Shown one piece after another: positions 5,659 through 8,891 of a stretch of DNA of 8,891 nucleotides (positions within the stretch are counted from its first letter, which is position 1; each line of letters opens with the position of its first letter). Both the position numbers and the translations under genes were made by a program. The DNA comes from an uncultured Caryophanales bacterium (GTDB lineage: Bacteria; Bacillota_I; Bacilli_A; RFN20; CAG-826), in assembly GCA_937895315.1 (NCBI GenBank), contig CALAWM010000201.1, positions 1 through 8,891 on the forward strand, in the 5' to 3' direction. A model generated the notes under the pieces. It was not told where the DNA came from. It did not search any database and worked only from the letters and a program-made list of their open reading frames with translations.

Positions 5659-7065
5659 TTAAATAAATGCTTTTAGAATGAAATAAATTACAAATATGCC
5701 TGCGACAACATACATTGGTATCTTCACTTCTTTCGCTCTACGACTCATGAGCATCATAATGACATATAAAATAAGACCAATCCCTAAACCATCGCTAATG
5801 CTGTAGGTTAAAAGAATTAAAAGTACCGTAAAGAACGCGGTAAATCCAATAATGCGGTCCTCCCAATTGACATCTTTTAAGTTGCCAGCAAAGATAAGTC
5901 CGCCAACACTAATAAGGGCCATACTCGTCACAGCTGGTTCGGTAAAGATATAGAAAACCGGATAAATAAAGGCACTAAGTAAGAATAAAACCCCGGCAAC
6001 AACGGCGGCTAAACCGGTTTTTGCCCCCATTTCAACCGCAATACCACTTTCGGCAAAACTAGTAACCGTACTCGTGCCAAGTGGCGCACAAATAACAGCA
6101 CCAAAGGCATCAGCGGCCACCGCTTTTGTTCCGCCAATTAATTCACCTTCTTCATTAATAATTCCGGCACCACGACCAACCGCAAGAATCGTCGCTGTTG
6201 TGTCAAAGAGGTTTACTAAGACAAGCGAGAAAATAAAGGCATAACTTACCGGATTACTTAAGACAGTTGTCCACGTATCGCCTTCAAAGATCTTAAAGGC
6301 AACTTTTTCAAACCCTTGACCGCCCCATTTAAGTGGATCACTAAACGTTGCTTTAATACTATCAAAATGGAAAGCAATTGGGGTTCCGTCTCCTCTTGTG
6401 GCCGGTAAACCAAAGATATTCCACACAGCAATGGCCACTACGACGGTAATAAGCATTGCTAAAGGAATTGCTAATTGTTTGACGATTTTATTTTTGACAA
6501 ACATAAAAGTAATAACTAGAATAATACCAAGTAATGATAAAAGTAACATCGGGTCTTTAAAACTACCTAATGTCACAAAAGTGGCCGGACTTGAAACAAT
6601 AAAGCCACTTCCTTTAAAGCCAACAAAAGCAATAAATGCACCTAAACCGGCACTAATAATGTATTTAATATCGTTTGGAATAGCGTCAATCATCATTTTC
6701 CGTAATGGCGAAAGACTAATAATCGCGAATAATACACCCGCAAAAAACATTAATAAAAGTGATGCTTGCCATGAACCAAGTGCGCCATAGACGATATATG
6801 CAAGATAAGCATTAACCCCCATCCCGGCACTTAAGACAATTGGGAAGTTCCCGTAAAGTCCCATCACCAGGGTAACAACGGCACTAACAACCGCGGTTGC
6901 AACAAATAATCCGCTATGATCCATTCCCATGTCGCCTAAAATACCGGCATTGGTAGGAAGGATATAAATCATTGCTAAGAAAGTAACTAAACCACCAAGA
7001 ATTTCACTTGATAATGTCGCCTTTCTTTCTTCAAACTTAAATAGTTTGTTTAAGAAATTTTTCAT
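5659..7065 (-). CDS. NCS2-family (AzgA/PbuG-like) purine permease
   Basis: A 468-residue integral membrane protein with about a dozen hydrophobic segments, matching the AzgA/PbuG branch of nucleobase transporters, which import adenine, guanine or hypoxanthine. Landmarks are FKFEERKATLSSEILGGLVT at the start, MGLYGNFPIVLSAGMGVNAY (68-87), FDTTATILAVG (287-297), and the ADAFGAVICAPLGTSTVTS region (319-335) leading to the FAESG that belongs to the substrate site. Sequence alone does not fix which purine it carries. A hydrophilic stretch at about 221-268 is relatively long. The start has AAAGGAG seven bases upstream. A -10-like TATTAT at 7098-7093 is a possible promoter, without a good -35. It has its own terminator and is divergent from rpsP. 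Purine permeases are often under a purine riboswitch, but I see none here. Confidence 0.92.
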   Translation of the reverse strand: MKNFLNKLFKFEERKATLSSEILGGLVTFLAMIYILPTNAGILGDMGMDHSGLFVATAVVSAVVTLVMGLYGNFPIVLSAGMGVNAYLAYIVYGALGSWQASLLLMFFAGVLFAIISLSPLRKMMIDAIPNDIKYIISAGLGAFIAFVGFKGSGFIVSSPATFVTLGSFKDPMLLLSLLGIILVITFMFVKNKIVKQLAIPLAMLITVVVAIAVWNIFGLPATRGDGTPIAFHFDSIKATFSDPLKWGGQGFEKVAFKIFEGDTWTTVLSNPVSYAFIFSLVLVNLFDTTATILAVGRGAGIINEEGELIGGTKAVAADAFGAVICAPLGTSTVTSFAESGIAVEMGAKTGLAAVVAGVLFLLSAFIYPVFYIFTEPAVTSMALISVGGLIFAGNLKDVNWEDRIIGFTAFFTVLLILLTYSISDGLGIGLILYVIMMLMSRRAKEVKIPMYVVAGIFVIYFILKAFI

Positions 7066-7145
7066 AAATTTACTCCTTTGGCTTCTAAAACCATAATAGT
7101 CTAATCAATTTTACCAAAAATAACAATAAATAAATATATTTATAG

Positions 7146-7166
7146 CAAGTAAAGTAAAATTACTTG
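7146..7166. promoter_or_regulatory. Dyad CAAGTAA-N7-TTACTTG between the permease and rpsP
   Basis: A perfect 7-bp inverted repeat (7146-7152 and 7160-7166) in the divergent intergenic region. Its right arm overlaps the first three bases of the rpsP -35 box, so a bound protein could block rpsP transcription. The sequence is AT-rich, so chance cannot be excluded. Confidence 0.4.
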
Positions 7167-7192
7167 ACTCACAACCCTTCTTTCTATAAACT
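7164..7192 (+). promoter_or_regulatory. rpsP promoter
   Basis: -35 TTGACT (7164-7169; five of six), a 17-base spacer, and -10 TAAACT (7187-7192; four of six). TATAAA two bases upstream of the latter is an alternative -10. Predicted transcription start is near 7199, just before the AAGGAGG ribosome binding site at 7204-7210. It would drive rpsP and khpA. Confidence 0.6.
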
Positions 7193-7218
7193 TTATCTAG
7201 CATAAGGAGGAATACATT

Positions 7219-7491
7219 ATGGCAGTAAAAATTAGATTAACCCGTGTTGGCCGCACTCATGATCCCCACTACCGGATTGTTGCCGCTGATAGCCGTTATA
7301 CCCGCGATGGTCGGTTCATTGAACAAATTGGATATTACAACCCAAAAACCGATTTAAAAGCAGCAGTACTTGATCGGGAATTAGCACTTAAATGGCTTAA
7401 TAATGGTGCCCAACCAAGTGATACCGTGAAAGCAATTTTCCGCGCTCAAGGTATTAACGAAGAATTTGTAAAAAATAAAAGAGGTAAATAA
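7219..7491 (+). CDS. rpsP: 30S ribosomal protein S16
   Basis: A 90-residue protein, the usual S16 length, with the family pattern at its start: [19 protein letters not shown], then [23 protein letters not shown] (20-42). S16 is a small-subunit protein needed for 30S assembly. The ATG at 7219 has an excellent AAGGAGG eight bases upstream. It is the first gene of the plus-strand group and is followed two bases later by khpA, the usual Firmicutes partner. The gene looks intact. Confidence 0.98.
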   Translation: MAVKIRLTRVGRTHDPHYRIVAADSRYTRDGRFIEQIGYYNPKTDLKAAVLDRELALKWLNNGAQPSDTVKAIFRAQGINEEFVKNKRGK

Positions 7492-7493
7492 TT

Positions 7494-7748
7494 ATGCGTG
7501 ACTATGAAGCATTAGTCCGGGATATTATTACTCCGCTTGTTAAAAATGAAGCCGCTCTCTTAATTCGTAAAACGATGGAAGGCGATAAAATCATTATTAA
7601 CATCTTCGCAGAAAATGAAGACATTGCGGTCTTAATTGGTCGTAAAGGCGTCATCGCTAACGCCCTTCGGGAAGTTGTCTCGGTCGCGGGAAAACTTGAT
7701 GAAGAGCACGTCTTCTTACGCTTTGAATCACTCGACAATAATAAATAA
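7494..7748 (+). CDS. khpA: KH-domain RNA-binding protein KhpA (YlqC)
   Basis: An 84-residue single type II KH domain. The GxxG loop is GRKG (49-52), within VLIGRKGVIANALR, the family's hallmark. KhpA binds RNA in the cytoplasm; in Gram-positives it partners with KhpB (Jag) and affects cell elongation and sRNA biology. The gene begins two bases after the rpsP stop, with a GAGG inside the rpsP 3' end nine bases upstream, so the two are probably co-translated. Its stop codon is embedded in a terminator stem, which ends this transcription unit before rimM. In Bacillus the next gene is often ylqD; that is absent here. Confidence 0.93.
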   Translation: MRDYEALVRDIITPLVKNEAALLIRKTMEGDKIIINIFAENEDIAVLIGRKGVIANALREVVSVAGKLDEEHVFLRFESLDNNK

Positions 7749-7769
7749 CTCTCCACCGAGAGTTTTTTT
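7747..7769 (+). terminator. Intrinsic terminator after khpA
   Basis: A 7-bp stem (AACTCTC, 7747-7753, with GAGAGTT, 7758-7764) with a four-base loop leads into seven T (7763-7769). The 5' arm begins within the khpA TAA, so translation to the stop may affect folding. It splits rpsP-khpA from rimM-trmD, although some read-through is possible. Confidence 0.85.
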
Positions 7770-7776
7770 ATCAAGG

Positions 7777-7782
7777 TATAAT
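7777..7782 (+). promoter_or_regulatory. Candidate rimM -10 box next to the start codon
   Basis: A perfect TATAAT lies eight bases after the khpA terminator T-tract and six bases (AAGAAT) before the rimM ATG. Transcription would begin at the start codon itself. No good -35 exists, since the right position falls in the terminator hairpin. The alternative is read-through from rpsP, with AAGG (7773-7776), 12 bases upstream, as a weak ribosome binding site. Confidence 0.45.
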
Positions 7783-7788
7783 AAGAAT

Positions 7789-8304
7789 ATGGAAAAAGAT
7801 TATTTAATTATTGGTTACATTGTTTCAACCCATGGATTACGGGGCGGACTTAAAATTAAACCCGCGACATCTTTTGTCGATGACCGTTTTAAAGTGAGAC
7901 GAAAACTTACTGTCAAAAACCCAAAGACTAATGAATTCGAAACTTTAACTATTTCGAAAATTACTACGCAAAAAGATTTGCTAGTCATTAACTTTAAAGA
8001 AATAAATGTTATTGAAAAAGCGGAAGAATATTTAAAGTTACCACTTTATATCAAACGGGAAAATGTTGTGCTTGAAGAAGGCTACTTTTTTCTTGATGAC
8101 CTTTTAGGAATGAAAGTGGTTCTTGAAGATAACATCCTAGTTGGGGAAGTAAGTGAAATATTAGAATACGCGAGTTACCATACTTTACGGATAAAACGCG
8201 AAAATGCTAAAGATTTACTTATTCCTTATATTGAAGAATTCATTGTTTCGACCGATTTATCTAGCAAAACCATTGTCTTTCGACCAATTGAGGGAATGTT
8301 ATGA
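7789..8304 (+). CDS. rimM: Ribosome maturation factor RimM
   Basis: A 171-residue protein of standard RimM length, which binds S19 and assists maturation of the 30S head and 16S rRNA. The N-terminal RimM domain opens with IGYIVSTHGLRGGLKIKP (8-25), matching the family's G-x-I-x-x-x-HGLRG. The C-terminal PRC-barrel begins at YFFLDDLLGMKV (99-110) and includes LVGEVSEIL (117-125) and LLIPYIEEFI (143-152). The segment YASYHTLRIK replaces the more usual GANDV-type turn. The ATG at 7789 gives the correct N-terminus; upstream codons in this frame are antisense-like filler. The TGA stop overlaps the trmD ATG (ATGA at 8301-8304), so the two genes are coupled. Confidence 0.95.
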   Translation: MEKDYLIIGYIVSTHGLRGGLKIKPATSFVDDRFKVRRKLTVKNPKTNEFETLTISKITTQKDLLVINFKEINVIEKAEEYLKLPLYIKRENVVLEEGYFFLDDLLGMKVVLEDNILVGEVSEILEYASYHTLRIKRENAKDLLIPYIEEFIVSTDLSSKTIVFRPIEGML

Positions 8305-8891
8305 AAATTACAATCCTTACTTTATTCCCGGAGATGTTTCCAAGTTTTTTAAACACTTCCATAATAAAGAAGGCCATTTTGCAAGGTAAAGTAACGGTTG
8401 AATTAGTTAATATTCGGGACTTTGCGCAAAATAAATGGAACAGAGTTGATACTCCACCCGTTGGTGGGGGCGCAGGTATGATCATGCAAGTTGAACCAAT
8501 TGTCCTTGCTTTAGAAAGTATTGATGTTGGTCATAAAGTATTACTTTCCCCTCGCGGCGAAACGTTAAGCGTAACAAAAACTCATAAACTTGCGCGTAAA
8601 GATCACCTCATCTTAATCTGTGGTCATTATGAAGGCGTTGATGACCGGGTTACACATTATATTGACGAAGAAATATCGATCGGTGATTATATTTTAACCG
8701 GTGGCGAACTAGGAGCGATGGTCGTAAGCGATGCGGTTATTCGGCTTCAAGATGATGTCATTAATAAAGATAGTCTAGATATTGAAACCTTTGATGGACA
8801 TATGCTTGAATATCCGCAATATACGGAACCATATGACTTCCGGGGATACACTGTACCGGCTATCTTATATTCCGGGAATCATGCCGCGATC
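8301..8891 (+). CDS. trmD: tRNA (guanine37-N1)-methyltransferase TrmD, N-terminal part (cut by window edge)
   Basis: I translated 197 residues from the ATG at 8301 to the right edge. TrmD methylates G37 next to the anticodon with S-adenosylmethionine and prevents +1 frameshifting. The SPOUT knot motifs are present: LLSPRGE (81-87), ICGHYEGVDDRV (106-117), EISIGDYILTGGE (124-136), and SGNHAAI at the edge. Conserved parts of TrmD are altered. The usual DD-x-PYGGGAGM reads DTPPVGGGAGM (50-60). R148 aligns with the catalytic Arg154 of E. coli, but the following PGV is DDV. The DSF carrying the catalytic Asp169 reads ETF (162-164), with one residue fewer in between. YTRP is YTEP. The frame is fully open, so the gene appears functional but divergent. 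It is coupled to rimM by a 4-base overlap. Confidence 0.95.
   Translation, partial: MKITILTLFPEMFPSFLNTSIIKKAILQGKVTVELVNIRDFAQNKWNRVDTPPVGGGAGMIMQVEPIVLALESIDVGHKVLLSPRGETLSVTKTHKLARKDHLILICGHYEGVDDRVTHYIDEEISIGDYILTGGELGAMVVSDAVIRLQDDVINKDSLDIETFDGHMLEYPQYTEPYDFRGYTVPAILYSGNHAAI

Noticed and set aside
6398..6790. 130-codon open frame on the plus strand inside the permease
   Set aside because: It is antisense to a clear membrane-protein gene, with no ribosome binding site and no recognisable family. It is a shadow of the permease's codon pattern.
7066..7163. Purine riboswitch upstream of the permease
   Set aside because: I found no three-way junction with the conserved loop sequences, and the space between the possible -10 box and the start is too short.
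7636..7788. Extension of rimM upstream into khpA
   Set aside because: It overlaps khpA and its terminator out of frame. The RimM family N-terminus begins at the ATG at 7789.

Overview
The window looks like a chromosomal segment from a low-GC Firmicutes or Mycoplasmatota-type bacterium. I cannot name a genus. The supporting signs are an AT-rich sequence, strong AGGAGG-type ribosome binding sites, a Firmicutes-style set of housekeeping neighbours, and a BspA-like surface lipoprotein. TGA is used as a stop (rbgA and rimM both end in TGA), so this is the standard bacterial code and not the Mycoplasma/Spiroplasma code. CGG is a common arginine codon, which is notable for such AT-rich DNA.

Left half, minus strand (1-3285). 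Read in the direction of transcription, the genes are rplS (ribosomal protein L19), lepB (signal peptidase I), rbgA (50S-assembly GTPase), rnhB (RNase HII) and dprA (DNA-processing protein, cut by the left edge). rplS has a promoter, a structured leader resembling the L19 autoregulatory leader, and its own terminator. lepB restarts transcription from a -10 box six bases before its ATG. lepB, rbgA and rnhB are then packed with gaps or overlaps of 1-4 bases. A hairpin lies between rnhB and dprA.

Middle, minus strand (3250-7065). A large surface lipoprotein gene has five Flg_new-type repeats followed by BspA-type leucine-rich repeats. It is interrupted by a frameshift at a run of eight A, just after the lipoprotein signal peptide. 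Upstream of it is an NCS2/AzgA-PbuG-type purine permease. Both genes have their own terminators.

Right half, plus strand (7164-8891). rpsP (S16) and khpA (KH-domain RNA-binding protein) end at a terminator. rimM (16S processing factor) and trmD (tRNA m1G37 methyltransferase, cut by the right edge) follow, apparently with a promoter directly abutting the rimM start.

rpsP-khpA-rimM-trmD and rplS-(lepB)-rbgA-rnhB-dprA are normally consecutive parts of one co-directional translation cluster. Here they are divergent and separated by the lipoprotein and the permease, so the cluster has been broken and one half inverted. The points most worth a second look are the A8 frameshift in the surface lipoprotein, the two 'TATAAT-N6-ATG' starts that suggest leaderless mRNAs, the altered active-site residues of TrmD, and the hairpin covering the dprA ribosome binding site. 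I saw no mobile element, CRISPR array or tRNA gene, and I saw no clearly novel multi-gene system.
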